The notes beneath the pieces were generated by a model, which worked only from the letters and a program-made list of their open reading frames with translations, did no database searches and was not told the DNA's origin. Made by a program: the position numbers and the translations under genes. This document shows, piece by piece, positions 6,804 to 16,356 of a stretch of 64,000 bases of DNA (the first letter of the stretch is position 1; the number at the start of each line of letters is the position of its first letter). Location: NCBI RefSeq assembly GCF_900112415.1, contig NZ_FOLV01000018.1, forward strand, positions 1 to 64,000. Direction: 5' to 3'. The stretch is from Bacillus sp. 491mf. GTDB taxonomy: Bacteria; Bacillota; Bacilli; Bacillales; Bacillaceae_G.

Positions 6804-9407
6804 TTACACACCTTTATATGCTTGCATATACACTTCTTTTAATTCTGAAATAAGCGGTAATTTCGGATTTGCTGTTGTACATTGATCTTCAAATGCGCGT
6901 TCAGAAAGTACACCAACAACCGATTCAAATGCTTCTTTTTCAACACCTTGGCCAGCAATGCTCATATTAATATTTAATTCTTTTCCAAGAGCGATAATAG
7001 CTTGTACTAATGATTCTACTCCTTCTTCCACTGTACGTGCTGGAAGTCCAAGCATTCTTGCAATATGTGCATAGCGCTCATCTGCAATAAAGTGCTCATA
7101 TTTTGGGAATAGTGCATGTTTTCTTGGTTTGATTGCATTATAGCGAATGACATGCGGCATTAAAATGGCATTTGCACGTCCGTGCGGAATATGGAATTCC
7201 GGTCCCAATTTATGTGCTAAGCTATGGTTAATACCAAGAAATGCATTTGCAAATGCCATACCAGCCATTGCTGATGCATTATGCATTTTTTCACGAGCCT
7301 CTTCATCATTGCCATCTTTATATGCACGCGGTAAATATTTAAACACAAGATCCATTGCTTTTAAAGCTAATCCATCTGTATAATCATTTGCCATAATCGA
7401 TACGTACGCTTCAATTGCATGTGTTAAAACATCCATTCCTGTGTCAGCAGTGATATGTGGCGGTACTGTCATAACAAACTGTGGATCCACAATAGCAACA
7501 TCTGGTGTTAATTCATAATCAGCGAGCGGATATTTAATATTGTTCTTTTTATCTGTAATAACCGCAAATGGTGTCACTTCTGAACCTGTTCCAGATGTTG
7601 TCGGAATCGCAACAAACTGCGCCTTATCTCCTAGTTTTGGATATTTACATGTACGTTTTCTAATATCTAAAAACTTTTGTTTTATACCAAAGAATTCTGT
7701 TTCTGGGTGCTCATAAAATAGCCACATTCCTTTTGCTGCATCCATCGCTGATCCGCCACCAAGAGCAATAATAACGTCCGGTTTGAAGCTTCTCATCATT
7801 TCTGCACCTTTAAATACAGTTTCATCTGACGGATCTGGTTCTACTTCAGAGAATATTTCTACTTTTACATCATTTCTATGTTGAGCTAAATAATGCGTCA
7901 CTACATCAATATACCCCAACTGCACCATTCCAGGATCTGTTACAATGAATGCGCGTGAAATGTTCGGCATACTTGCTAAATATTGCGTAGCGTGTTTTTC
8001 AAAATAAATTTTTGGCGGCAACTTGAACCACTGCATATTCTTTTTTCTATTTGCAAGTCTCTTTACGTTCATTAAATGTGTTGCCGTTACGTTTTGAGAA
8101 ACAGAGTTCTTTCCGTATGATCCGCATCCAAGTGTAAGCGATGGAATGAAAGCGTTATATATATCACCAATTCCGCCTTGTGCTGACGGAGCATTTATAA
8201 TAAGACGACATGCTTTCATACGTAGTCCAAACTGTTTTTGTACTTCTTTATTTGTAGAATGAATGACAGCAGAATGCCCTAATCCGCCAAGCTCTAACAT
8301 ATTTTCACAATGCTGTAATCCATCTTCTAATGAACTCGCTTTTATACAAGCTAATACTGGACTTAATTTTTCACGAGATAACGGATAAGCTGCACCGACT
8401 CCTTTAATTTCAGCTACAATCATCTTTGTATCTTCAGGCACTGTAATCCCTGCTAATGCTGCAATGTAATGTGCGGATTTCCCAACAATATCACTATTTA
8501 CTGCACATGTATTCTCATTAATAACAAGCTTCTCTAATTTTTTTCGTTCCTCTTCTGTCACAAAGTAACAATTATTTGCGATCATTTCTTGTTTCACATC
8601 ATTATAGATTTCTTTGTCCACAATAATCGCTTGTTCAGAAGCACAAATCATACCGTTATCAAACGTTTTCGATAAAATCACATCATTTACAGCACGTTTC
8701 ACGTTCGCTGATTTTTCCATATAGCATGGAACGTTACCTGGTCCTACTCCTAGAGCTGGTTTACCAGTAGAATATGCTGATTTCACCATTCCTGCTCCTC
8801 CAGTTGCTAAAACAAGCGCTACACCTTCATGATTCATTAATTGTTTTGTTGCCTCAACAGAAGGCTTTTCAACCCATTGAATACAGTTCTCTGGTGCACC
8901 AGCTTTCACTGCAGCATCGTACACTGTTTTTGCAGCTGCGATAGAACATTGCTGCGCTGAAGGGTGGAATGCAAAAATAATTGGGTTTCTCGTTTTTATC
9001 GCAATAATTGCTTTAAACATCGTTGTTGATGTTGGATTTGTTACTGGCGTTACCCCAGCAACTACACCGACCGGCTCTGCAATTTCTATTACTTCCTCAT
9101 GTGGATCCTCACGAATAATCCCCACTGTTTTATCATTTTTTATACTATTCCAAATATATTCAGTTGCGAAAATATTTTTAATACATTTATCCTCATACAC
9201 ACCGCGGCCCGTTTCTTCAACAGCCATTTTCGCAAGCGGCATATGTTGATCCACACCCGCAAGTGCCATTTCATGTACAATTTTATCAATTTGTTCCTGT
9301 GTAAAACCTTCTAATGCATGTAAAGCTTTTTGCCCTTTCTTTACTAACGTCTCAATCATTCCTGTAACTTCTTGCATTTCATTTACAACTTTCTCTTTGA
9401 CTACCAT
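6804..9407 (-). CDS. adhE: Bifunctional acetaldehyde-CoA / alcohol dehydrogenase
   Basis: AdhE reduces acetyl-CoA to acetaldehyde and then ethanol, using two NADH, as a fermentative redox sink; the family forms long spirosome filaments. The 867-residue length is typical. Residues 1-450 form the aldehyde dehydrogenase half, with catalytic C255 in [10 protein letters not shown]. Residues about 460-867 form the iron-containing alcohol dehydrogenase half, with [11 protein letters not shown] and metal-binding histidines in [10 protein letters not shown] and [21 protein letters not shown] precedes the ATG. Two Rex-type operators upstream fit induction when NADH rises. It is monocistronic with its own terminator and is bracketed by two inverted copies of a dispersed repeat. 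Confidence 0.97.
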   Translation of the reverse strand: MVVKEKVVNEMQEVTGMIETLVKKGQKALHALEGFTQEQIDKIVHEMALAGVDQHMPLAKMAVEETGRGVYEDKCIKNIFATEYIWNSIKNDKTVGIIREDPHEEVIEIAEPVGVVAGVTPVTNPTSTTMFKAIIAIKTRNPIIFAFHPSAQQCSIAAAKTVYDAAVKAGAPENCIQWVEKPSVEATKQLMNHEGVALVLATGGAGMVKSAYSTGKPALGVGPGNVPCYMEKSANVKRAVNDVILSKTFDNGMICASEQAIIVDKEIYNDVKQEMIANNCYFVTEEERKKLEKLVINENTCAVNSDIVGKSAHYIAALAGITVPEDTKMIVAEIKGVGAAYPLSREKLSPVLACIKASSLEDGLQHCENMLELGGLGHSAVIHSTNKEVQKQFGLRMKACRLIINAPSAQGGIGDIYNAFIPSLTLGCGSYGKNSVSQNVTATHLMNVKRLANRKKNMQWFKLPPKIYFEKHATQYLASMPNISRAFIVTDPGMVQLGYIDVVTHYLAQHRNDVKVEIFSEVEPDPSDETVFKGAEMMRSFKPDVIIALGGGSAMDAAKGMWLFYEHPETEFFGIKQKFLDIRKRTCKYPKLGDKAQFVAIPTTSGTGSEVTPFAVITDKKNNIKYPLADYELTPDVAIVDPQFVMTVPPHITADTGMDVLTHAIEAYVSIMANDYTDGLALKAMDLVFKYLPRAYKDGNDEEAREKMHNASAMAGMAFANAFLGINHSLAHKLGPEFHIPHGRANAILMPHVIRYNAIKPRKHALFPKYEHFIADERYAHIARMLGLPARTVEEGVESLVQAIIALGKELNINMSIAGQGVEKEAFESVVGVLSERAFEDQCTTANPKLPLISELKEVYMQAYKGV

Positions 9408-9517
9408 GTAATTTCCTCCTATTCTGCTGTTGGACTCATAAAGTCCCTCGGGGTCTAAATATGTCCCTATTAGCTTAAAAAAATAGAACTACCTTTTCTA
9501 CATGAATTTTTTATTAT

Positions 9518-9535
9518 TTGTGAAATGTTTCACAT
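9518..9535. promoter_or_regulatory. Rex operator, promoter-distal (adhE)
   Basis: TTGTGAAATGTTTCACAT matches the Rex consensus TTGTGAAW4TTCACAA with one mismatch at the end. It lies about 110 bp upstream of the adhE start and about 40 bp downstream of the likely transcription start, where Rex binding could block elongation. Rex is the NADH-sensing repressor of fermentation genes in Firmicutes. Confidence 0.8.
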
Positions 9536-9583
9536 GATTATGTGTGAAGCATCTCTCTTTATATTTTTACTATACACTAGATA

Positions 9584-9612
9584 TTTATATATGTGTGTGT
9601 CTAATTTGTGAA
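9584..9612 (-). promoter_or_regulatory. Candidate adhE promoter
   Basis: On the minus strand TTCACA (9607-9612) and TATAAA (9584-9589) are separated by 17 bp. The -35 element lies inside the Rex operator at 9606-9623, as expected for a repressed promoter. The -35 is only a moderate match. Confidence 0.45.
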
Positions 9613-9623
9613 AAATTTCACAA
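9606..9623. promoter_or_regulatory. Rex operator, promoter-proximal (adhE)
   Basis: TTGTGAAAAATTTCACAA is a perfect 8+2+8 inverted repeat fitting the Rex consensus. It overlaps the proposed -35 region of adhE. Confidence 0.87.
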
Positions 9624-9694
9624 ACTTAAAAGGTCGCATTACAAAGCTTGAAAAATAGAATAACAAACACTACTTCTATATAAATCTGGTTTAA

Positions 9695-9845
9695 TGTTTC
9701 AACATATAAACCACGGAATCCAGATTATACCATCACTTTCACTTGCTTGCTCTTTTGTTTAAAATCATGGCATGTGGTAGGAAAAGGCCCTGACCGCTCC
9801 TATGCACGGCCAGATGCTCTCATCCTCCCATAGTTTTTATGTCGT
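9695..9845 (-). repeat. Dispersed repeat family 2, copy 2 (minus orientation)
   Basis: The reverse complement of this segment matches the copy at 6615-6755: GCATGTGGTAGGAAAAGG, a TGACCGCTCC stretch and CACGGCCAGATGCTCTC appear in the same order with scattered differences. It occupies most of the space between the mccB stop and the adhE promoter. No terminator-like hairpin is obvious for upstream transcripts. Confidence 0.75.
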
Positions 9846-9878
9846 TTGTTAACTTATATACATATAGTGCTTGTTCCC

Positions 9879-11012
9879 TTATGCTAACGCTCGTGCTAAA
9901 TCTTCAATTAAATCTTCTCCGTCTTCAATTCCAACTGAAATACGAATTAATGTATCTGTAATTCCTAGTTCCGCACGGCGCTCTGCTGGAATAGAAGCAT
10001 GTGTCATTTGCGAAGGAATAGAAATTAAGCTTTCTACTGCTCCTAAACTTTCAGCAAGTGTAAAATATTGTACTTTTTCAAGTATAGTGTTTAATGTTTC
10101 TTGACTATCTACATCAAATGAAATAATTGCACCGAAGCCATTTGCTTGTTCTGCTGCTAAGTCATGGTTATGGTGAGTGCTAAGTCCTGGATAATACACT
10201 TTATTTACTTTCGGATGATTTTGTAAAAACTCAGCAATTGCACGAGCATTTACTTCATGCTCTTCCATACGCACTCCTAATGTTTTTAAACCACGTAGTA
10301 ATAAAAAGCTATCTTGTGGTCCTAAAATACCACCTGTTGAGTTTTGTACAAAGTGAAGATCTTCTGCTAACTCTGCGTTATTTACAGCTACTACCCCAGC
10401 AACAACATCACTATGACCGCCTAAATATTTTGTTGCACTATGAAGGACAATATCTGCACCAAGAGAGATTGGTGTTTGCCAATACGGTGTCATAAATGTA
10501 TTATCAACAATTGTTAATAAGCCTCGTTCTTTAGCAAGTGCTGCAATTTGTTTCATATCCGTAATTTTTAAAAGCGGATTTGTCGGTGTTTCAATATAGA
10601 TAGCCTTTGTATTTGGAAGAATCGCTTCTTTTACTTCTTCTAAGTTTGTTGTATCAACAAATGTATGTTCAATACCAAAGCGATTTAATACTTTCGACAT
10701 GATGCGGTACGTTCCACCGTATACATCATCCGTAAAAACAACATGATCTCCTTTAGAGAAAAGCATCATTACTGCTGTAATTGCTGCCATACCTGATCCA
10801 AATGCAAATCCTGCATGAGCATTTTCAAGAACAGCAATTGTTTCTTCAAGAGCTGAACGAGTCGGATTTCCAGTACGTGAATATTCATACCCTTTATGAT
10901 TTCCTACCCCTTCTTGTTTGTACGTACTCGTTTGATAAATCGGTACCGTTACCGATCCAGTTAAGGGTTCTCCGATATGAATACCATGAATTAACTTTGT
11001 TTTTGTTCTCAT
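9879..11012 (-). CDS. mccB: Cystathionine gamma-lyase / homocysteine gamma-lyase
   Basis: A PLP enzyme of the Cys/Met metabolism family (377 residues) that cleaves cystathionine to cysteine in the methionine-to-cysteine pathway. The PLP lysine is K195 in HSATKYLGGH. Other family marks are YSRTGNPT near residue 45, a FGSGMAAI phosphate-binding segment and a SLGAVESL motif near the C-terminus. The start codon lies one base after the mccA stop, so the two are translated together. The pairing with mccA and mtnN supports the MccB role rather than MetC or MetB. Confidence 0.92.
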   Translation of the reverse strand: MRTKTKLIHGIHIGEPLTGSVTVPIYQTSTYKQEGVGNHKGYEYSRTGNPTRSALEETIAVLENAHAGFAFGSGMAAITAVMMLFSKGDHVVFTDDVYGGTYRIMSKVLNRFGIEHTFVDTTNLEEVKEAILPNTKAIYIETPTNPLLKITDMKQIAALAKERGLLTIVDNTFMTPYWQTPISLGADIVLHSATKYLGGHSDVVAGVVAVNNAELAEDLHFVQNSTGGILGPQDSFLLLRGLKTLGVRMEEHEVNARAIAEFLQNHPKVNKVYYPGLSTHHNHDLAAEQANGFGAIISFDVDSQETLNTILEKVQYFTLAESLGAVESLISIPSQMTHASIPAERRAELGITDTLIRISVGIEDGEDLIEDLARALA

Positions 11013-11013
11013 T

Positions 11014-11937
11014 TTATTCCCATCCTTTGTATATGTTCTTACTCAAATAGCGTTCGCTGCTATCTGGGAAAATAGTTACAATATTTGTTCCTGGCTTTGC
11101 TTTCTCAGCTTCTAATAAGCTTGCATGTAGTGCTGCCCCCGAAGAACTGCCAACGAGGAGCCCTTCTTTTTGCGCCAGTTGTTTCACAAGAGAAAAAGCA
11201 TCACGATCCGAAATCGTATGAATATCATCAAAATATGTTGGATTAAGAAATGGTGGTATAAACTCAAGCCCAATTCCTTCTGTCTCATGAGAACCAGCTT
11301 CGCCACCATTTAAAATAGAGCCTTCTGGTTCAACAATGACTGTTTTAATTTGTTGATTTTGCTCTTTCAAATATGACGCTGTCCCCATAAAGGTTCCGCC
11401 GGTTCCAGCACCAGCGACAAATATATCAATATGTCCATCTAGTGCCTCCCACAGTTCAGGCCCTAATGTTTTATAGTATGCACGTGGATTTGCTTCATTT
11501 GCAAATTGACATGGAGAATACGAATTTGGAATTTCTTTTAAAAGTTCTTCTGCTTTTACAATAGCACCTGTCATTCCTTGTGACGTTGGTGTATGAACAA
11601 TTGTTGCCCCAAGAGCTTTCATAAGTTCTTGTTTTTCAATACTAAATTTTTCTGGAACGCAAACGATAACATGCAAATCATGTTCAATTGCTGCCAGTGC
11701 CAGTCCGATTCCTGTATTGCCAGCAGTCGGTTCAATAACGGTTCCCCCTGGCTTTACAAGCCCTTTGGCAAGAGCATCCTTAATTAATTCTCGTCCTAAT
11801 CGATCTTTCACACTTCCACCTGGATTGAAAAATTCAAGCTTTGCAAAAATCCGAACACCTTCCGGGAGTAAAAAGCGCGTAATCTCAACGAGCGGTGTAT
11901 GTCCGATTAGGTCGTGAACACTGCGATACACTTTCAT
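11014..11937 (-). CDS. mccA: O-acetylserine-dependent cystathionine beta-synthase (cysteine synthase family)
   Basis: A fold-type II PLP enzyme of 307 residues. It would condense homocysteine with O-acetylserine (or serine) to cystathionine, which MccB then cleaves. The PLP lysine is K44 in NPGGSVKDR. The phosphate-binding loop TAGNTG follows near residue 70, and [10 protein letters not shown] near residue 178. CysK would look similar, but the position directly before mccB and after mtnN follows the B. subtilis yrrT-mtnN-mccA-mccB order. AGGAGGAAATACG precedes the ATG. Confidence 0.9.
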   Translation of the reverse strand: MKVYRSVHDLIGHTPLVEITRFLLPEGVRIFAKLEFFNPGGSVKDRLGRELIKDALAKGLVKPGGTVIEPTAGNTGIGLALAAIEHDLHVIVCVPEKFSIEKQELMKALGATIVHTPTSQGMTGAIVKAEELLKEIPNSYSPCQFANEANPRAYYKTLGPELWEALDGHIDIFVAGAGTGGTFMGTASYLKEQNQQIKTVIVEPEGSILNGGEAGSHETEGIGLEFIPPFLNPTYFDDIHTISDRDAFSLVKQLAQKEGLLVGSSSGAALHASLLEAEKAKPGTNIVTIFPDSSERYLSKNIYKGWE

Positions 11938-11967
11938 CGTATTTCCTCCTCACCTAACCCCTTAAAA

Positions 11968-12012
11968 GAAAAAAGCAACTGTATGTATTATCTATATATG
12001 AAACAGTTGCCT
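11968..12012 (-). terminator. Intra-operon terminator between mtnN and mccA
   Basis: GCAACTGT and ACAGTTGC pair across a 20-base AT-rich loop. On the minus strand a TTTTTTCTTTT tract follows. It would end part of the yrrT-mtnN transcripts and set the amount of mccAB message relative to the upstream genes. Confidence 0.78.
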
Positions 12013-12022
12013 TTTTGCTACA

Positions 12023-12718
12023 TTACTTTAATTCTTCTAATACGTTTACAATAAAGTTTGTGGAATGAAGAGCTGCTTGATCTAAAAACTGCTCAAACGA
12101 AACATCCGATTCTTTACCAGCAATATCAGAAAGTGCACGAATAATAACAAATGGCACTTTATATTGATAACATACTTGTGCAACTGCTGCCGCTTCCATT
12201 TCTACTGCATACAGATCAGTAAACTTCTCACGAATAAATGCAACGCGGTTTGAGTCGCTCATGAAAGAATCTCCTGTTGCAATCATACCTTTAACAACTT
12301 GAATTCCTTCTGCTGTTTGCATACATTTTTCAGCTAATGCAACTAGTTCTTCATCTGCTGGAAATCCTGCTGGCATTCCTGGTACTTGACCGTATTCATA
12401 GTTAAATGCTGTTACATCTACGTCATGATGACGAACTTCTGTTGAAATGACAACATCGCCTACATTTAAAGAATGATGGAATCCACCAGCTGAACCTGTA
12501 TTAATAATTTTTTCCGGCTGATAACGTTCTAATAAAATTGTCGTGGACATTGCTGCATTTACTTTACCGATACCAGATTTCAACAAGATTACTTCATGTC
12601 CTGCTAATGTACCTTTCGTAAATTCACAACCCGCAACTGTTTCTGTTTCTGCTTGTTCTAACTGGTCACGTAAAATACGTACTTCTTCTTCCATTGCTCC
12701 AATTACAGCAATTCTCAA
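12023..12718 (-). CDS. mtnN: 5'-methylthioadenosine / S-adenosylhomocysteine nucleosidase
   Basis: This enzyme removes adenine from MTA and SAH, by-products of polyamine synthesis and methylation, feeding the methylthioribose salvage and S-ribosylhomocysteine routes. The 231-residue length equals the usual family size. Family marks are the N-terminal [15 protein letters not shown] near residue 78, [10 protein letters not shown] with the ribose-binding Glu near 173, and [14 protein letters not shown] with the catalytic Asp near 197. I chose the TTG at 12718, preceded by AGAGGGATTAGA, because the protein then begins exactly at the family N-terminus. It lies 14 bp after yrrT. Confidence 0.93.
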   Translation of the reverse strand: MRIAVIGAMEEEVRILRDQLEQAETETVAGCEFTKGTLAGHEVILLKSGIGKVNAAMSTTILLERYQPEKIINTGSAGGFHHSLNVGDVVISTEVRHHDVDVTAFNYEYGQVPGMPAGFPADEELVALAEKCMQTAEGIQVVKGMIATGDSFMSDSNRVAFIREKFTDLYAVEMEAAAVAQVCYQYKVPFVIIRALSDIAGKESDVSFEQFLDQAALHSTNFIVNVLEELK

Positions 12719-12732
12719 TCTAATCCCTCTTT

Positions 12733-13371
12733 CTATTGCTTCGTCGCCTCCATTACCCAAACATAATGATTCATACGAGTAAAGGTGACGTGAAAGCCAT
12801 TATTTTCAAAAATAGATTGCATGACTGGAATACGCGTATAATATTCCGTTTGTAAATCATTTGCTAACTCATGAAATCCTCGCTGTTGCGCATATTCAAC
12901 AGTTTTATCATATGCTTCCTGATTTACAAATATCGTGTCAGCAAACACTATTTTACCACCTTTATTTAGCAGTTGACCATACTTCGCAATCGCTACATTT
13001 TTTTCTTCATCAACTAGGTGATGAAAAGCATATGTGCTAACGATTGTATCCACATGCGAAGGAGTGACAAAGTTCAAGAAATCACCTTCTGTAATCGATA
13101 CTTCTTTCAGAAGCTTTTGCTTAGCAATTGTACGCATTTCTTTTGATGGCTCTATACCGTGAACAGCACGACCAGCAGTTAATAATCTATTTGTTAAATT
13201 ACCAGTACCAACGCCAAATTCTAAAACATTACCAAAAGATTTATTTACTACATCCTCTAAAATCTCCTCATAATGAGCGAAAACTTCTTTATATTGTATA
13301 TCTTCACCCTGTACGAAAGAATCGTACGTATGAGCCCATTGATCAAATAGTTCATTAAATTCTGTTCCCAT
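12733..13371 (-). CDS. yrrT: YrrT-type SAM-dependent methyltransferase
   Basis: A class I methyltransferase of 212 residues. Motif I is [12 protein letters not shown] (about 48-59), followed by GIEPSKEM and an acidic GDF segment. It is the first gene of the yrrT-mtnN-mccA-mccB operon, and the B. subtilis counterpart is placed in methionine/SAM recycling without a defined substrate. A consensus sigma-A promoter lies about 35 bp upstream. In B. subtilis CymR represses this operon, and a CymR gene is present at 35131-35547. Confidence 0.87.
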   Translation of the reverse strand: MGTEFNELFDQWAHTYDSFVQGEDIQYKEVFAHYEEILEDVVNKSFGNVLEFGVGTGNLTNRLLTAGRAVHGIEPSKEMRTIAKQKLLKEVSITEGDFLNFVTPSHVDTIVSTYAFHHLVDEEKNVAIAKYGQLLNKGGKIVFADTIFVNQEAYDKTVEYAQQRGFHELANDLQTEYYTRIPVMQSIFENNGFHVTFTRMNHYVWVMEATKQ

Positions 13372-13406
13372 AGAAAATTCCCCTTTTTCTTATCGGATTT
13401 ATCAGT

Positions 13407-13435
13407 ATAATATTCCTTATCCGTTAAAAAGTCAA
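13407..13435 (-). promoter_or_regulatory. Sigma-A promoter of the yrrT operon
   Basis: TTGACT (13430-13435) and TATTAT (13407-13412) are separated by exactly 17 bp on the minus strand, upstream of yrrT. Each differs from consensus at one base. The spacer and flank contain AAGGAATATTATAC, where a CymR site would be expected, but I cannot confirm it by eye. Confidence 0.75.
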
Positions 13436-13508
13436 CAAAAATGCACATGGTATTTCTCAGTTTTCTTTGATAAACTATACTATGAACATGCAGAAAGAGG
13501 TGTTCCTC

Positions 13509-13724
13509 ATGTCGTTTACATTCGAAATGATAGAAGATAAAGTTGAGTTTTTTGAGGCAGCTAGCTTAGCATTGCTAGAAAAGAAAATCAATGAACAAAT
13601 TGATAATAATAAGGCACTTATGCTAGAAGTACATCACGTTTCACATCAAATGATGATGGATCCCGAAAGCAAACGACCATATTATAGCGCTGTTGTTCAC
13701 TTTAAATTGAAAAAATTGCGCTAA
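13509..13724 (+). CDS. yrzA: YrzA-like protein (DUF2536)
   Basis: A 71-residue cytoplasmic protein beginning MSFTFEMIEDKVEFFEA, with a mixed helical/beta pattern. Sequence and position (divergent from yrrT) match YrzA of B. subtilis, a DUF2536 protein without known function. AAAGAGGTG lies eight bases before the ATG at 13509; a longer in-frame start at 13467 lacks a site. A shared terminator separates it from the convergent yrrS. Confidence 0.75.
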   Translation: MSFTFEMIEDKVEFFEAASLALLEKKINEQIDNNKALMLEVHHVSHQMMMDPESKRPYYSAVVHFKLKKLR

Positions 13725-13757
13725 AAAAGAGAGAGGCTCTATGACCTCTCTCCTTTT
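13723..13757. terminator. Bidirectional terminator between yrzA and yrrS
   Basis: GAGAGAGG pairs with CCTCTCTC around GCTCTATGA. T-runs follow on both strands (TTTTTAG on plus, TTTTTTAG on minus). Confidence 0.85.
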
Positions 13758-14401
13758 TAGTTCAGGGTTTGAACAAGCGTTGGTTTCCAGCCCTCATTCT
13801 CTACCCAATCAATATTTACATAATATTTGTTTCCTGTTTGTTTATCTCGTACGTTACCGTATGCTTTCTGTTTTCCGTTATTTCCAATACGTTGAATTAC
13901 CAACTGATCTTCTGGGATATCAATTGCATACGCAATCGCTTTTCTCATTTCATTCCAGTCTGATGTTCCTTGCTTAAACGTCATTGCTGGTGATTGTCCT
14001 TGCTCAGTACCAACTGGTTTCCAAGCTGGTTTTGTATATGCTTCTTTCGCTTGTGCAATTGTTTTCTCTGCGGATACTTTTTCGTTCTCTTTTGCCTTCT
14101 CTTCTTCTTCCGCTTTCTTCTTAGCTTCTTCTTCTTTTTTCTTTTCTTCCGCTACTTTCGCTTCTTCTTTCTTCTTAGCAGCTTCTTCTTTTTCATTCTT
14201 TTTCGCGGCTTCTTTTTCTTTCTCAGTTTGCTGCGTTACTTTTTTATCACTAGAAGCAGCCTGCTCTGTATTATCAGAAGTAAAGAATAATTGATATGCT
14301 ACAATTACTACCGCTAATAGCACGATACCAATTGCAATATTCAATACACCATTTTGGCGACGCCTTTGTTGTTTTTTTTGAAATCTAGTTCCTCCTGCCA
14401 T
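13757..14401 (-). CDS. yrrS: YrrS-like membrane-anchored protein (DUF1510)
   Basis: A 214-residue protein. A basic N-terminus (QKKQQRRRQ) and one membrane segment (about 19-41) are followed by a long low-complexity region of K, E and A (about 50-110), probably an extended coiled coil. A globular C-terminal domain (about 125-214) ends in a YYVNIDWVENEGW stretch. That order fits DUF1510 proteins such as YrrS, which is encoded next to the penicillin-binding protein gene in B. subtilis. Together they suggest a division or wall-synthesis role outside the membrane. The gap to the PBP gene is 112 bp. Confidence 0.82.
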   Translation of the reverse strand: MAGGTRFQKKQQRRRQNGVLNIAIGIVLLAVVIVAYQLFFTSDNTEQAASSDKKVTQQTEKEKEAAKKNEKEEAAKKKEEAKVAEEKKKEEEAKKKAEEEEKAKENEKVSAEKTIAQAKEAYTKPAWKPVGTEQGQSPAMTFKQGTSDWNEMRKAIAYAIDIPEDQLVIQRIGNNGKQKAYGNVRDKQTGNKYYVNIDWVENEGWKPTLVQTLN

Positions 14402-14513
14402 TACTCAAACCTCCATGACAATTTTCATACTTGTTATTGTAACATCAAATGCAAAAAGGTTGAAGGAGTAGGACCACTTTTTCACAAAATGAAAATATTT
14501 CTTATCACTTTCG

Positions 14514-16262
14514 CTATTGTTCCCACGTAGCAATCGCCTTTACATAATCAGTAAAAATACGTGTGACTACGTTGTCTTTCCTATTCGTTTCTAAATCAAC
14601 GACAACTAACGCGTACCGAGGATTTTCATACGGAAAATAACCAGCAAACCAACGATTTTCATAATTCTCTTTCCCTGTTTGCGCAGTTCCTGATTTTCCT
14701 GCTATTGAAAACGGTAATGATTGATATACAGATCCCGTACCATTCGGTGCTGTTACAACGCTTCTTAGCAATTGCTGCACTTTCTTAATCGTATTTCTTT
14801 TCAGTGTTTTTCCTCGTAATACATGATCTTCAAAATGAAATACTTTCGTTCCATTTTTATATGTAATGTCCCGAACAGCTTTAACCTCTTTCTTTTCACC
14901 GCCCCTTGCAATGGTTGCCATCATATTCGCAACAGCTAGCGGTGATAAGCGAACGTCCTTTTGACCGATTGCCGTTTGTGCAATTGCTTTACGAACGTTT
15001 TTATCTCTTTCATCGCACCAAATCGTTCCCTCTTTTTCCTCTATAAGCTGCCGAAATGCAGTCGTATGAAAAACATCCCCTTCCCATCCAACACTTTTAG
15101 ACGCCCCTAACGCTTCCACATACTTCTCAATCGCCATTCTATCTTTTTGTAATAGCTCACGTCCAAGCTCTGCAAACGTACGATTACAACTGCGTGCAAA
15201 GCTTTCTGTAAACGATAGCGTTCCCATCAGCTGATCAGCTTGCCCTTCTCCGTATAAGTCCCTATTGCAGTCAAATTTTCGTTTTGCTTTAAGTATTCCT
15301 TCTTCAATAGCAGCTGCTGCAATAACTGTTTTAAAAACAGATCCGGGAAAGTGCGGAATAAGCATTTGATTACTTGCCCCGCGCTTATATGCTTCCTTGC
15401 TATTTGTATGTAACGATGGTTTACTCACCATTGCTACAATTTCACTCGCCTGTACATCCAATAATACTAATCCACCCTTTTGCAACCCATACTTTTCCAC
15501 GAGTTCTTCTGCTTTTAGTTGCAACCATTTGTCTATTGTTGTTTGAACTGTAACTGGATAAAAGGGGTTTCCAGGCGCGATATATTTCGCACGGTCTCCC
15601 AAAATCGGCTCCCCTTGCCTATCTATTTGATACAGCACTTTCGTTTCACCGTCAGTCATTAAAAATTCATCAAATGACTGCTGTAATCCAGAAATACCGA
15701 TGGGCGTTTTGCTAGGTAACTTTTTTAATTTCTCATAACGCTTTTTATATTCTTTCTCATTTTCTCCGACTACACCGATTAAGTGCTCTGCTTCTCGGCT
15801 TCGTTGCATTCTTACTTCGGTTGCTACCATACCTAACATACCGGTACGGTTCACCTTTTCCATTTGTTCTTTTGTTAACGGAAAAGGACGATCATCTTTT
15901 TGAAATATAAATGGTTTATTTCTACTTTTCATCTGCACTTGAATATCTTTGCGAGATACACCAATTATATGGGCTATTTTCTCTAACATATCATTGTTTA
16001 TTTGTAAAAATGGAAAAACAACTAAAACTGGATATCTTTCTTCTCCAAGATTTTCTCCATTCCGATCAATAAAACGTCCCCTGCCATCGTCCACTGTGAC
16101 TGCTTGTGTACGCTGGTTAACACTCTGTTCTATTAAATTAATATGTCTATCTGTAAATGACTCAGTAGCTATAAGCTGTATTTGCACCAACCTACCAATT
16201 AGTAATAATAGAATGGACATAAAACATACTAAGATGATAATCATTCTCCGCCTGATTTTCAT
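14514..16262 (-). CDS. pbpI: Class B penicillin-binding protein (transpeptidase), PbpI/YrrR type
   Basis: A bitopic membrane protein of 582 residues with a signal-anchor at about 8-26, a dimerisation domain, and a transpeptidase domain from about 235. Active-site motifs are visible: S308-VF-K311, S358-C-N360 and K523-S-G-T. It cross-links peptidoglycan outside the membrane. Its place before yrrS matches the B. subtilis yrrR gene, renamed pbpI and linked to sporulation. The only plausible ribosome binding site, GAGGTG, lies inside the 3' arm of a terminator-like hairpin directly upstream of the ATG, which is unusual. Confidence 0.9.
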   Translation of the reverse strand: MKIRRRMIIILVCFMSILLLLIGRLVQIQLIATESFTDRHINLIEQSVNQRTQAVTVDDGRGRFIDRNGENLGEERYPVLVVFPFLQINNDMLEKIAHIIGVSRKDIQVQMKSRNKPFIFQKDDRPFPLTKEQMEKVNRTGMLGMVATEVRMQRSREAEHLIGVVGENEKEYKKRYEKLKKLPSKTPIGISGLQQSFDEFLMTDGETKVLYQIDRQGEPILGDRAKYIAPGNPFYPVTVQTTIDKWLQLKAEELVEKYGLQKGGLVLLDVQASEIVAMVSKPSLHTNSKEAYKRGASNQMLIPHFPGSVFKTVIAAAAIEEGILKAKRKFDCNRDLYGEGQADQLMGTLSFTESFARSCNRTFAELGRELLQKDRMAIEKYVEALGASKSVGWEGDVFHTTAFRQLIEEKEGTIWCDERDKNVRKAIAQTAIGQKDVRLSPLAVANMMATIARGGEKKEVKAVRDITYKNGTKVFHFEDHVLRGKTLKRNTIKKVQQLLRSVVTAPNGTGSVYQSLPFSIAGKSGTAQTGKENYENRWFAGYFPYENPRYALVVVDLETNRKDNVVTRIFTDYVKAIATWEQ

Positions 16263-16296
16263 AAAAAAACACCTCGTCTTTTCAGTTTAGACGAGG
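16263..16296 (-). terminator. Terminator-like hairpin containing the pbpI ribosome binding site
   Basis: On the minus strand CCTCGTCT (16289-16296) pairs with AGACGAGG (16272-16279), followed by TG and seven T running into the pbpI ATG at 16262. It would end transcription from the upstream lipoprotein gene, or hide the GAGGTG site when read through. Confidence 0.75.
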
Positions 16297-16356
16297 GGCC
16301 GTTCCTTTTATACAAAACAAGCTATTATTAGCGTTTTTATTTTTCTTATATAATTT

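Noticed and set aside
13994-14290. Plus-strand frame rich in phenylalanine, leucine and serine
   Set aside because: It is the complement of the lysine/glutamate-rich stretch of yrrS, so the composition is an artefact.
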